The notes: a model not told the origin generated them from the sequence alone. Shown: positions 20,259 to 31,637, counted from the first letter of the stretch. The stretch is DNA of 64,000 nt from Massilia varians (GCF_027923905.1 NZ_AP026966.1:3039001-3103000); one strand, 5' to 3'. Numbers and translations are program-made.

Positions 20259-20762
20259 CTACCGGGTCTTGTCGGATACCGAAGGCGCTGCGCGGTCACC
20301 GAACAGCGTGTGCAACACGATGACCGCGGCGCCGACCGTGATCCCGATATCGGCGATGTTGAAAGCTGGCCAGTGATGCGCTCCTACATGCACATCGATC
20401 CAGTCAACGACGCCCATCCGCGCAGTTCGGTCAACGAGATTGCCAACCGCTCCGCCGAGGATCATGGCCAGAGCGATCCTTTCCGCGGAGCCTGTTTCCG
20501 GTTTCCGGATCATCCGGACGATCAGGATCGACGCGAGTACGGCTACAACGATGAAAAGGTAGCGTTGCCATCCGCCAGCCGTGGCCAGAAGACCGAACGC
20601 CGCTCCCTGGTTGATAGCATGGACGATGTTCAGCAAGGGGAACAAGTCGATCTGCTGGCCGTAGGCCAGAAGTTGGACGATCGCGGCCTTGGTGACCAGG
20701 TCGGCAAGGGCGATCAGCCCGGCGACCGATACGGCGGCGAGCGGTGAAAAGGGTTTGGCCAC
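20259..20762 (-). CDS. lspA: Lipoprotein signal peptidase (LspA/PbrC-like)
   Basis: 167-residue membrane aspartyl protease that cleaves prolipoproteins. Four helices and both catalytic Asp motifs are visible (GNLVDR and FNIADIGI). A GTG start at 20762 with AGGA upstream. It lies 24 bp downstream of the lpd gene on the same strand. LspA homologues belong to pbr lead-resistance operons, and here it sits near genes for an unusual lipoprotein, so processing of metal-island lipoproteins is plausible. Confidence 0.92.
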   Translation of the reverse strand: MAKPFSPLAAVSVAGLIALADLVTKAAIVQLLAYGQQIDLFPLLNIVHAINQGAAFGLLATAGGWQRYLFIVVAVLASILIVRMIRKPETGSAERIALAMILGGAVGNLVDRTARMGVVDWIDVHVGAHHWPAFNIADIGITVGAAVIVLHTLFGDRAAPSVSDKTR

Positions 20763-20786
20763 TATCTGTTCCTAAACAGTTGACGG

Positions 20787-22223
20787 TCAGATGTTCAGCG
20801 CACGCTTGTCGACAGCGAGCGACGCTTCCCTGACTGCTTCATACAATGTCGGGTGCGCGTGGCAGATCCGGGCGATGTCCTCCGAAGACGCCGAAAACTC
20901 GAGCGCCATTGCCGCTTCACCGATCATTTCCGACGCGAGCGAGCTGACGATATGCACGCCCAGCACAAGGTCCGACTCCGCATCGGCCAGGACCTTGACA
21001 AACCCTTGGGTGTCGCCGTGGCCGAGTGCGCGTCCATTGGCCGAGAAAGGGAACTGTCCCGATTTGAATGCGCGTCCTTCGCGGGCCAATTCCTGCTCCG
21101 TCTTGCCAACCCACGCGGCTTCCGGACTCGTATAGATGATGAAGGGGATGGCGGCGTAATTCACGTGCCCGGATTGCCCTGCGACGATCTCGGCGACCAT
21201 GATTCCCTCTTCCCCAGCCTTGTGCGCAAGCATTGGCCCGCGCACGACGTCACCGATGGCAAACAGGTTCGGCAATGTCGTCCGGCAGTGTTCATCGACC
21301 GGCACGTAGCCGCGCTGGTCAAGCTCCAGGCCAATTGCCTCGATTCCCAAGCCATCCGTATTCGGCACGCGCCCGATCGCTACGATCACCTTGTCGCAAG
21401 CGAGCTCCTTGGCGGCGCCGGCACGGTCGCGATACGAAATTTGCGCCCCACCGCCGCTGAGTGCGATGCTGTCGATGGCCACGCCAAGGTCGAATTTCAG
21501 CGCCTGGCCAGACATCAGCTTGAGCATTTCCCTGGACACGGCGCTGTCGCAGCCCGGCAGGAAGTCCGGCATGGCGTCGAGCAGGGTGACATCCGCACCC
21601 AGGCGCCGCCACACTGATCCCAGCTCGAGACCGATCACGCCGGCACCAACCACACACAGGCGTTTCGGCACCTCGCGGAAATCGAGCGCTCCGGCGTTGT
21701 CGCAGATGATCGAATTGTCGATCCGGGTGCCCGGCAGCTGGCGCGGCTTCGACCCGGTGGCGATAATCACGTTACGCGCGCTGATCTGCTGCACGGAATC
21801 CTGGCCCGAGACCTCCAGGGAATACACCCCGTCCTGCATCCCGACGAAGCGCGCCCGCGCCTTGATAAAGTCGACCTTGTTCTTCTTGAATAGGTATTCG
21901 ATCCCCTTGGCCATCTTAGAGACCACCCCGTCCTTCCGGTCGATCATCTTGTCGATGTCGATTGCCGCGCCGCCGGTGGTGATACCGTGCTCGGCAGTGT
22001 GGTGCAGGACCTGTTCGTACAGGTGGCTCGACGCAAGCAATGCCTTGGATGGGATGCATCCCACGTTCAGACAGGTTCCTCCAGGGCGCGCCTGGCCGTC
22101 GGGTGCGGCGTAAGGATTCGATTCGATGCAGGCCACGGACAAGCCGAGTTGTCCGGCGCGGATTGCGGCGATGTAACCGCCTGAACCCGCGCCAACGATG
22201 ACCAGGTCGTATTGCGCTTTCAT
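20787..22223 (-). CDS. lpdA: Dihydrolipoamide dehydrogenase (island copy)
   Basis: 478-residue FAD flavoprotein: an N-terminal FAD site (VGAGSGGYIAAIRA), the redox-active disulfide GGTCLNVGCIPSKAL, an NAD site (VVGAGVIGLELGSVW) and the C-terminal dimer domain with HAHPTLYEAV. It lacks an N-terminal lipoyl domain. It has a GGAAGG ribosome binding site and is transcribed from a MerR-type promoter shared with the divergent merR at 22409. A dedicated copy in a metal island suggests thiol redox maintenance under metal stress rather than pyruvate dehydrogenase service (inferred). Confidence 0.92.
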   Translation of the reverse strand: MKAQYDLVIVGAGSGGYIAAIRAGQLGLSVACIESNPYAAPDGQARPGGTCLNVGCIPSKALLASSHLYEQVLHHTAEHGITTGGAAIDIDKMIDRKDGVVSKMAKGIEYLFKKNKVDFIKARARFVGMQDGVYSLEVSGQDSVQQISARNVIIATGSKPRQLPGTRIDNSIICDNAGALDFREVPKRLCVVGAGVIGLELGSVWRRLGADVTLLDAMPDFLPGCDSAVSREMLKLMSGQALKFDLGVAIDSIALSGGGAQISYRDRAGAAKELACDKVIVAIGRVPNTDGLGIEAIGLELDQRGYVPVDEHCRTTLPNLFAIGDVVRGPMLAHKAGEEGIMVAEIVAGQSGHVNYAAIPFIIYTSPEAAWVGKTEQELAREGRAFKSGQFPFSANGRALGHGDTQGFVKVLADAESDLVLGVHIVSSLASEMIGEAAMALEFSASSEDIARICHAHPTLYEAVREASLAVDKRALNI

Positions 22224-22373
22224 GTGATTCCTTCCAATGTCCGAGTCGTTCCGTTCACTCTACCGGATTGTTCAAATTCCCTACGCCAGGTTCTCCCTTG
22301 GAAGGGCTGTGGCGACGGAAGCGTTCATCTTGATGCGCATGACTGGATTTGCTTGACGGATTAATAAATGAGC

Positions 22374-22404
22374 TTTATAAACCTTGAAGCCACTTTAATG
22401 TCAA
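22374..22404 (-). promoter_or_regulatory. MerR-type promoter of lpd-lspA
   Basis: Minus strand: -35 TTGACA (22404-22399), 19-bp spacer, -10 TATAAA (22379-22374). The spacer dyad reads ACcTTgAAG / CTTtAAtGT at 22381-22401. It overlaps the presumed start region of merR (ATG 22409), so the regulator probably also controls itself. Confidence 0.75.
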
Positions 22405-22408
22405 GCAC

Positions 22409-22822
22409 ATGTCACGCACATTTACTATAGGACAGCTGTCCGCTGCGGCGCAGATGCCCCCAGCGACGATTCGCTATTACGAGAAAATTGGGTTGCTCGA
22501 CTCCCCATCCCGCTCCGGCAGCAACTACCGGCTTTATGGGAGCGAGGATGTAGCCCGCCTGAGCTTTGTTCGCCGTGCACGGGAGATCGGGTTCACGGTC
22601 GACCAGGTTCGAAGCCTGTTGGCCTTCTCCGACCAGCGAGACGGCGACTGCTGCGCCGTGACAGCGCTGACAGAACAACACCTTGCCGAGGTCGAGCAAA
22701 AGATCAGAGACCTCAACTTATTGAAAAAACACCTTTCCCGTCTACTGGTTTCATGCCGGGGCGGTCGATTTGCCGATTGCCGGATCATCGATGCCCTCAC
22801 GCCGCCGGGAGAAGCCGGGTAG
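22409..22822 (+). CDS. MerR-family metal regulator (ZntR-like)
   Basis: 137 residues. FTIGQLSAAAQMPPATIRYY and EKIGLLDSPSRSGSNYRLY form the MerR winged helix. Candidate metal ligands are Cys81-Cys82, Cys116 and Cys124, a pattern closer to ZntR than to the PbrR-like protein at 13683. It sits between two MerR-type promoters, one for lpd-lspA (leftward) and one for the HMA-CDF gene (rightward), and so probably controls both. The inducing metal cannot be fixed from sequence. Confidence 0.88.
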   Translation: MSRTFTIGQLSAAAQMPPATIRYYEKIGLLDSPSRSGSNYRLYGSEDVARLSFVRRAREIGFTVDQVRSLLAFSDQRDGDCCAVTALTEQHLAEVEQKIRDLNLLKKHLSRLLVSCRGGRFADCRIIDALTPPGEAG

Positions 22823-22861
22823 CTCACTCAGCCTGGCGCCGATCGCAGGCCCTGAATACAC

Positions 22862-22892
22862 TTGACCTTGAAGCTGATTGAAGGTTTATCCT
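22862..22892 (+). promoter_or_regulatory. MerR-type promoter of the HMA-CDF gene
   Basis: -35 TTGACC (22862-22867), 19-bp spacer, -10 TATCCT (22887-22892), with dyad arms ACCTT (22865-22869) and AAGGT (22881-22885). It lies 31 bp before the ATG at 22923. Confidence 0.8.
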
Positions 22893-23375
22893 CCGATAAC
22901 CAGTCGCCATAGGTTCATTGTCATGACACAAGATCAAACCACGGCGGCAACCCGCCTTGAAACCGAACTGTTCGTTTCCAAAATGGACTGCCCGTCCGAG
23001 GAAAACCTGATCAGGATGGCTTTGGGCAAAGTCAACGACGTCGATCACATCGCCTTCGACCTTCATACCCGCACTGTCACTGTGCTACACCATGGGAACG
23101 CAGATGCCCTTTTCGACGTGCTGCAACCCTTGCGACTCGGCGTCGAACTGCGCGGATCGCGCCCGGCCAAGCTAGCCGGCCGACGTACGATTAGCACACT
23201 TGGAATTCCGAAGATGGACTGCCCTTCCGAGGAAAACATGATCCGCATGGCACTCGCTGATGTCGATGGCATCCAATCGCTCAACTTCGATCTCTCCCGG
23301 CGGCAGCTCCACGTCTCGCACACGGCAGACGTCAATCCCATCTTGGCCAAGCTCGCCCCGCTAAACCTGGGTACC

Positions 23376-24455
23376 TGTCTGGACTCGTGGGATCATGTAC
23401 CCATGCGTAGCTGGCCGCTCTTCAAGGCCAGACACGTTTTGCGTACACTGTTCCAATCCGACTCTTCACTGGCAACTCGATGACCCAGGCACTGCACAGC
23501 CAAGCCCGTACTACCCACCTGATCCGTGAGGAAATCAGGAACTCGACGCTCCCGCAGGCCGAACTGGCCAGGATGTACAACGTCACCCGCCAAACCATCC
23601 GAAAGTGGCAAAACCGCGAGTCTCCTGAAGACAAGTCGCATGCGCCGAACAAGATGTACACGACGCTCACGCCCGAGCAGGAGCTCATCGTGGTGGAGCT
23701 GCGCAAGACGTTGCTGCTGCCCACGGACGACCTGCTGGCGGTCACGCGCGAGTTCATCAATCCAGCCGTCTCGCGTGCCGGCCTGGGACGTTGCCTGCGC
23801 CGCCACGGTGTCTCGGATCTACGTAACCTGGTCGAGCAGGAAGGCACTGCGCCCGCCACGAAAAAGACCTTCAAGGACTACGAGCCGGGCTTTGTGCACA
23901 TCGACATCAAGTACCTGCCGCAGATGCCCGACGAGACGGCAAGGCGCTATCTCTTCGTTGCCATCGACCGTGCTACGCGCTGGGTCTTCATCGAGCTCTA
24001 TGCCGACCAGACCGATGGCAGCAGTGGCGACTTCCTCAACAAAGTCCAGCAAGCCTGTCCCGTCAAGATCGTCAAGCTTCTGACCGACAACGGCAGCCAG
24101 TTCACCGACCGCTTCACGGCTGGCGGCAAGAAGAAGGAACCCAGCGGCACACACGTGTTCGACCGCCTGTGCAAGCAGCTCGGCATCGAACACCGGCTCA
24201 TCCCGCCTCGTCATCCGCAGACCAACGGCATGGTGGAGCGCTTCAACGGTCGTATCAGCGACATCGTCAACCAGACCCGTTTTGGTTCAGCTGCCGAACT
24301 GGAATCGACGCTGCGCAATTACGTCAAGATCTACAACCACAGCATTCCGCAACGCGCGCTCCAACACAAAACACCCGTTCAGGCGCTCAAGGAATGGCAT
24401 GAAAAACGCCCTGAATTGTTCAGGAAGCGCGTGTATAACCAGCCGGGTCTTGACA
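23376..24455 (+). mobile_element. IS481-family element, copy 2
   Basis: 1080 bp, with the same ends as the copy at 16402 and the same orientation. The 6-bp target duplication GGTACC is at 23370-23375 and 24456-24461. It lies inside the HMA-CDF gene. Confidence 0.93.
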
Positions 24456-24484
24456 GGTACCCATCTGATTCGATCCCGTCCTGA
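23480..24484 (+). CDS. IS481-family transposase (copy 2)
   Basis: Same DDE transposase as the copy at 16506 for all element-encoded residues (to 24455). Here the read-through meets a stop nine codons beyond the element, giving the tail RYPSDSIPS. It is out of frame with the interrupted HMA-CDF gene, so no fusion forms. Confidence 0.9.
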   Translation: MTQALHSQARTTHLIREEIRNSTLPQAELARMYNVTRQTIRKWQNRESPEDKSHAPNKMYTTLTPEQELIVVELRKTLLLPTDDLLAVTREFINPAVSRAGLGRCLRRHGVSDLRNLVEQEGTAPATKKTFKDYEPGFVHIDIKYLPQMPDETARRYLFVAIDRATRWVFIELYADQTDGSSGDFLNKVQQACPVKIVKLLTDNGSQFTDRFTAGGKKKEPSGTHVFDRLCKQLGIEHRLIPPRHPQTNGMVERFNGRISDIVNQTRFGSAAELESTLRNYVKIYNHSIPQRALQHKTPVQALKEWHEKRPELFRKRVYNQPGLDRYPSDSIPS

Positions 24485-25070
24485 CTTGTCTCAAGCGGCC
24501 CCTGGTACCGACAAGGCCGGTGACGCATCGGAGGCGAAGACGCTACGACTGCTGCTCGCGATCAATGCCGCGATGTTCGTGGTCGAGCTGGTGTGGGGAT
24601 TGATTGCCGAATCAGCTGGGTTAGTGGCTGATTCGCTGGACATGTTCGCCGATGCTGCCGTCTACGGCCTGGCCTTGTATGCGGTTGGCCGTGCGGCTGC
24701 GCTGAAGGCCCGTGCAGCCCACGTGGCTGGATGGTTGCAGCTCGTATTGGCCCTGGGTGCCCTAAGTGAAGTGGTTCGCCGCGCCTTCTTCGGCAGCGAA
24801 CCCGAGTCGGCGTTGATGATGGGTGTCGGCGCAGTGGCCCTCGTTGCGAACGTTGCTTGCCTGGTGATGATCGCCAAGAAGCGCGATCGCGGAGCCCATA
24901 TGAAGGCAAGCTATCTCTTCTCTGCGAACGACGTCATCGCAAACCTCGGTGTGATCGCGGCCGGGGCGCTTGTCACCTGGACCGGTTCGCCTTATCCCGA
25001 TCTGATCGTTGGCACTGTCATCGCCGTGATCGTTCTTACTGGCGCGCGTCGGATTCTCAAGCTGAAGTGA

Positions 25071-25542
25071 CGACGCTGCCGATCGCCTGCCCCTTGCCTT
25101 CACAGCGGACGGCGCGGCAGTCCGCAGAAAGAACTTCTTCCGCTACATCATCTGCTCATGGTAGCTGCACTAGTACGATGAGGCATGGGCTGGGACGATT
25201 GCCACTGCCGGATTTAGAACTGCCAAACATTGAGCCTACTGTGCAGTACTGAGTGATTACGCCTGGAAAGCACGTCCGCGGCCATAAAGCACAGTTTTCA
25301 GGCGTTACCAAACAAGCAGGTCTCGCTTCGAACCAGTGACATAATTCCCATAATGTCAGACGCGGGCCTAAGCATCAGCCGGAACTTCTCGGCTAAGCTA
25401 ACAAGCAAGGGACTCAACACCGTTCATCATCGCGGCCATCCTTCCTTCGGTCAACTGAAAGTTGTATTAATTCAAGCATAAGACGTACACTGGTCTACTG
25501 TAAGACCGAGTTCGGCCAGAACGAAATGTCCAACTTGGTACG
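25071..25542. other. Gene-poor stretch
   Basis: About 470 bp between the end of the HMA-CDF gene and the LysR stump. No credible ORF, RNA gene or repeat was recognised; base composition is lower in GC than the flanks, consistent with decayed DNA. Confidence 0.5.
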
Positions 25543-25752
25543 TTGTGGCTCAGTTGCTCCAATCCGCCCCGCTTTGTTATCACAAAGGACCGGTTCGGGT
25601 TGGCTGCGAAACACATCGCGACAGGACTGCTCCTGCCCTTGCTCGAAGAGTGGTGGCCTACTTTTCCCGGCTATTACCTGTATTATCCAAGTCGCCTGCA
25701 GTCGTTAGCAGCCATGTCTCTGGTGGTCAACGCGTTACGATACAAAATCTGA
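25543..25752 (+). pseudogene. 3' stump of a LysR-type regulator
   Basis: The frame contains RFGLAAKHIATGLLLPLLEE, then WWPTFPGYYLYYPSR and MSLVVNALRYK. This is the C-terminal end of the LysR substrate-binding domain (the G-x-L-x-x-L-L-x-x-W and LYPSR blocks). The DNA-binding domain and most of the sensor domain are absent. It lies just left of the IS21-family element. Confidence 0.7.
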
Positions 25753-26002
25753 ACCGCCGACAGGTGTCCGTTTCATTTAGCGCTCGCTCATCCGCTTGCG
25801 AGCTTCGGTATATCTGACTCCCCGTTATAGAGATCTTTACGCCCGCTTCTTCAAGGTGCCTCAGGGCACCTGCTGTCAGCACATGTGCAGTGCTGCTGTC
25901 AGCAGCGGTTGTAAACTGATACAGGCAGCGATTGAAAACTGATACACCATTTTGAGAAGATGGCCGCTTTGCGGAGCGGCCTTGAAATCCAAAGAGGTGT
26001 AC

Positions 26003-27843
<1,841 letters not shown>

Positions 27844-27935
27844 ACACGGACCGTGTTCGGCGACGGCGGTGTATCAGTTTTAAATCGCTGGCACGACGAT
27901 ATCTGTATCAGTTTTCAATCGCCGTTGACAGCTGC

Positions 27936-28309
27936 GATGCTTTCTTCAAAGTCGTTTACCATTGCACGATTTAGCAGCGGATGTTTTTCTACGCCCGATC
28001 CATTTCTTTTCCGAGTTACGCCAGCGAACAGCATAGTGGGCCCTATAAAGAAGCCCTAATGCACAGGGTGACAATCTCTTCTTCGAGTTAGGCTTTGCCG
28101 AGAAACCTCGGCGCAACAAGCTGATGGCTAGTAAACCAACTGTCCCGTACACTGAATCTTCCGCACTCTGCTTTCATTTGCTGACATTCGCGATTGACCG
28201 TTACCAGACTTAGAGCCGCCGACCGCAGCTATCGCCTGCCATAAATTGCCGCATTCACAACAATCCGCTAAAGTGCGCTTGTTATGCACACAAACAAATA
28301 GGACCTAAC
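27936..28309. other. Gene-poor stretch right of IS21 element
   Basis: About 370 bp with no ORF that shows codon bias or a recognised family. It contains the promoter region of the HEPN-like gene that starts at 28310; no clear operator was found. Confidence 0.45.
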
Positions 28310-29602
28310 TTGAATTCGGAATATCTGTCTCTCAACGGCTCACCACTTCGATTCAGTAACCAGCATGAAGAGTTGCTTGCGGAGCATGTCTTGCAGCGGT
28401 ATCGCGAGGTTTGGGTCATCACAAATAGCCGCCCCTATCTGGCTGTGGACAAGAATGCATTGCGGGCAAAAATCGCATCAATCGAATCATTCACTGTCTT
28501 CTCGGCAGGCTACCTGTTTCAAAATATCAGCGGTCGCGACTTGAGTACTCGACTGATTGCGGGCCTAGTCGGACCGGGAACCGTCGCGTCGTCTTCGCTA
28601 ACAGCCGATACGTTCGTAGAGGGTGAGGCGAACCCTCAAGCACACTGGGTGTTCCGTGGAAATGGGTTACTTCAGATCGGTACGCATCCATTTGCTGCCC
28701 TTGCCACGCACTACATTGCCGTCGAGCCTGGAAAGATATTCCAACGCAAAATTGGCGAACTAACGACCGTCGATGACGGAAAAAGGAGCCAACCTTTCTG
28801 CCCAGACTTCGACTTTGACAAGCTTGGACGTCTTGCTCAGGAATTCCACGTTGCTCGCTTCAGCCCTGGCTTAACAGTTGATCAAGCGCTCCTCGCCCGG
28901 CTCTTGGACGATATTTTTGAACAGAATCTTGAGGCGCTATCGTTTTCGGAGACACATCACGCTCGCGAACCACAGAATGGACCGAAATACAGCTATAAAC
29001 CGATGAAGCTGACCAGATACGGCCGGCTTGTCCATACGGAACAACGTGAGCCGAAAATTGAAACGGCCTTCGCACTGCTTCACTATGAGAAGGCTTTATA
29101 TGAATTCCACTCGCTCAAGCGCGCGACTGCAGCCCAAGACCCCGAGCGTCAGTACATGCATGGTGTCTACTGCGTAATTGCGATCGCTAGCTGCCTGGAA
29201 GCCGTCGCTAACAAACTCGCTTTCGAAGCCACTAGCCAGTATCCCTCGGGGAGTCAATCAAGCAGCGCGCTCGGGCGCATAAACTACGCAGCCCGCGAAC
29301 TAGCCATCGCCCATGGGACTACCTTTAATACCATTGGCGGCAAACGACCTGAGTTCGTGTCGATGGAGCAGATCAGGGTTCTACGAAATTCGTTCGTGCA
29401 TGCGAACGAGGCCGGTGCTCCTGTTGACCGAACGATGTCGACCTCTGCTCAAATGGCACAGGTTAGTGAGTCAGCCTGTCGGAGCTTCCTGGAAAACCTC
29501 AGACTAACGGTCACGCTTGTTTTCGACCAGCTACCATGGATGACAAGCCCGCTTGTGACGGCAACCAACGTGAAATGGCTCGGCGATATGGAAGTACCGT
29601 AA
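28310..29602 (+). CDS. Uncharacterised protein with C-terminal HEPN-like domain
   Basis: 430 residues from a TTG start with AGGA upstream. I do not recognise the N-terminal 230 residues (Trp/Phe-containing, mixed alpha/beta composition, e.g. HWVFRGNGLLQIGTHPFAAL). The C-terminal 190 residues are helical and contain VLRNSFVHANE, an Rx4H motif (Arg359, His364), which is the RNase signature of HEPN domains in toxins and defence proteins. It lies beside a Mrr-like nuclease and a CBASS operon and has lower GC than the core. A defence or toxin role is inferred from motif and context only. Confidence 0.6.
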   Translation: MNSEYLSLNGSPLRFSNQHEELLAEHVLQRYREVWVITNSRPYLAVDKNALRAKIASIESFTVFSAGYLFQNISGRDLSTRLIAGLVGPGTVASSSLTADTFVEGEANPQAHWVFRGNGLLQIGTHPFAALATHYIAVEPGKIFQRKIGELTTVDDGKRSQPFCPDFDFDKLGRLAQEFHVARFSPGLTVDQALLARLLDDIFEQNLEALSFSETHHAREPQNGPKYSYKPMKLTRYGRLVHTEQREPKIETAFALLHYEKALYEFHSLKRATAAQDPERQYMHGVYCVIAIASCLEAVANKLAFEATSQYPSGSQSSSALGRINYAARELAIAHGTTFNTIGGKRPEFVSMEQIRVLRNSFVHANEAGAPVDRTMSTSAQMAQVSESACRSFLENLRLTVTLVFDQLPWMTSPLVTATNVKWLGDMEVP

Positions 29603-29848
29603 CGATGGATGAAATCTCAATTTGCAAGATAAACGTCTAATCGCAGGCGCGGCCGAGATGAGAATTTTCGCATGGGGATTCCCAACGCGATGTCTACTGC
29701 GGGTCGACGGAAGTCGGCCGCGGCAAACAGTAGTTGGCCATAACCAATCGGTGGCCAACGTCAGTTTCCATGTAGACCGAAGACTCTAAGCGAGATTAAG
29801 CAACTGCAGCCGCACTCTTGATAAACCACGCAACAGATATCACTCTTG

Positions 29849-31036
29849 ATGGCTACCACTCGTACTATTGGCCCCCTGCACTTCGAAGACCTGGAACCGA
29901 AGAGATTCGAAGATCTCGTGCGGCAGCTTACGTATCAGTTCAAGCCTTGGCGGCGACTCGAGGCCACGGGACGGTCGGGCACCGATGATGGGTTCGATGC
30001 GCGAGGCTATGAGATCGTCGCCCGGACGGTCCAGCCCTCTGCTTCAGAGGAAGAAAGTGAAACGGCCGAAGAGCTGTCAATCCTCAACGAGGGCATCGAT
30101 GACAGGCTCTGGCTCATCCAATGCAAGCGTGAGAAGGCCATTGGGCCGAAAGCGTTAATCGCATACTTGGACGACACCGTGCTCAGCCCAGGCGACAAGC
30201 TTCACGGACTTGTATTCACGGCGGCCTGCGATTTCTCCAAAAAGGCCCGCGACGACTTCGCCAGAAAATGCCGTGAGATGGAAATTGAGGAGTGGCACCT
30301 CTGGGGAAAGGCTGAGCTCGAGGACCGGCTTTTCCGTCCCGAGAATGATCACCTGTTATTCGCCTACTTCGGCGTTTCTCTGGTCATCCGCCGGCGCTCG
30401 CAGCGAACCGATCTGCGGGCCCGTCTGGTGATAAAGAGGAAGGCACACCGCATGCTGAAAGATGCATCCCATGCGTCGTTATTGCTGCGCTCGCCTGATG
30501 CCACAAACTACCCGTACACGGGCGACCTCGCTGATTTCAAGAACAACCCGTTATGGATGGTATGGCCGTACCGCGGTATGTCACATCAGGGGCTTCAGTT
30601 CTGCGTGCAACGCTACTTCGCGTACCTCTCTGACGATGGTAAATCGTGGGACGCCGCGATGGCTGTGAATGACGCTAGAAGCAGCACACACGACGACCCT
30701 TGGTTGGGCAAGAATCTGCACGACGAGATGCGGCAGAATATCCACGAATTCTGGAACAAGATTCCTGAGGCGAACCGAGCGTGGCTGGAAGTTGTCGGCA
30801 TTGTGCTGTTCGACGATATCTTGGATATCGATGACCTCGGCGACGAATACGTGCAAGCCCCGCACGTTTACGCACCGTTCGCACCCGGAAGGCGTGGCCC
30901 TTTCAAAAGCTTCCTCGCGGAGGTCGAGACTATCGATCGATGGAACCAGCGCACGTTCTCTCCCCGCGACAAAGATGAGGACCGCATCGAGTACTTCCCT
31001 AAAATGTTGCGCGAGATCAACGACGACAGCATATAG
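29849..31036 (+). CDS. Mrr-like PD-(D/E)XK restriction-type nuclease
   Basis: 395 residues; ATG at 29849 (a TTG one codon earlier is less likely). The N-terminal HFEDLEPKRFEDLVRQLTY, followed by GRSGTDDGFDARG (Asp50) and LWLIQCKRE (Gln91-Cys-Lys93), matches the Mrr_cat nuclease fold: D, then QxK. Mrr-type enzymes cut modified or foreign DNA. Residues about 200-395 form a second domain of unknown family, rich in Trp and Asp (FNNPLWMVWPYRGM-like), perhaps for target recognition. The 246-bp gap to the HEPN-like gene argues against strict coupling. Confidence 0.7.
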   Translation: MATTRTIGPLHFEDLEPKRFEDLVRQLTYQFKPWRRLEATGRSGTDDGFDARGYEIVARTVQPSASEEESETAEELSILNEGIDDRLWLIQCKREKAIGPKALIAYLDDTVLSPGDKLHGLVFTAACDFSKKARDDFARKCREMEIEEWHLWGKAELEDRLFRPENDHLLFAYFGVSLVIRRRSQRTDLRARLVIKRKAHRMLKDASHASLLLRSPDATNYPYTGDLADFKNNPLWMVWPYRGMSHQGLQFCVQRYFAYLSDDGKSWDAAMAVNDARSSTHDDPWLGKNLHDEMRQNIHEFWNKIPEANRAWLEVVGIVLFDDILDIDDLGDEYVQAPHVYAPFAPGRRGPFKSFLAEVETIDRWNQRTFSPRDKDEDRIEYFPKMLREINDDSI

Positions 31037-31085
31037 CCACGCCCTATCGGTGGGGCACTCATGTCCGCCGGTACGCTTGAATCCT

Positions 31086-31346
31086 TTAATTCAACAGGCA
31101 GGGGCATTTTTTGCAGCAGTTTGTCGAGCGTAACCGGATAATCGCGGATCCGCACGCCCGTCGCGTTATAAATCGCATTTCGCCACCGCCGCACCAACGC
31201 CGCACAGGCCAGCTCGCCGACGCCTTTGCTTTCATCGTCGAGGCCAGTGGGTCGGTCTCGTCGAGGAAGATCACTTCCTGGTGCGGGATGTCGGCGTGCA
31301 CCGGCGCCTCATAGCGCGCAAGGTCGTGGTTGACAAAAAATCCCAA
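31086..31346 (-). pseudogene. 3' stump of a molybdopterin aldehyde/xanthine dehydrogenase subunit
   Basis: Minus-strand reading gives GFFVNHDLARYEAPVHADIP, then HQEVIFLDETDP and MKAK, and in the next frame VRRWRNAIYNATGVRIRDYP and VTLDKLL. Together these are the C-terminus of a PaoC/YagR-type large subunit split by a single-base frameshift after MKAK. The rest of the gene is missing. It marks a recombination scar between the Mrr-like gene and the CBASS operon. Confidence 0.75.
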
Positions 31347-31637
31347 GCACGGCCACGCAGTTATGCATCCCGATGACCGAGCCTGAGGCTATAAGCACTC
31401 GCTCATGCATCTAGGCCTGCGGAGCGTCGCTTGGTCATCTGGGGCGTCGAGTCGGATTAACCCTGTGTTGATAGCCACGTGGTGATGGCTATATCGCAAC
31501 ATTGGCATCGATCTTGCACGCATCGTCCTAATAAAGTCGGACATCTGCCACAGCCACCTGATGGTTGCCCATCGGTTCGTACTCCCGGTTATAATTGCCT
31601 GTGAATAATATTTACGCGTGAATAGGCCCTGAGAAAA

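Larger units (their letters stand above)
22923..25070 (+). pseudogene. HMA-HMA-CDF fusion transporter interrupted by IS481 copy 2
   Basis: Coding parts are 22923-23375 and 24462-25070. Excision of the IS and one duplication restores a continuous 353-residue frame. The N-terminal half has two heavy-metal-associated domains, each with KMDCPSEEN (about residues 20 and 98). The C-terminal half is a CDF-type membrane domain: LLLAINAAMFVVELVWGLIA, then AGLVADSLDMFADAAVYGLA with the DxxxD metal site. There is no CDF cytoplasmic domain; the HMA pair seems to take its place. Only the split form is present, so the protein is presumed inactive. Confidence 0.85.

Noticed and set aside
24282..24455. N-terminal part of the CDF ORF extending into IS481 copy 2
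   Set aside because: These residues are an alternate frame of the transposase; the genuine upstream part of the CDF gene lies left of the IS.
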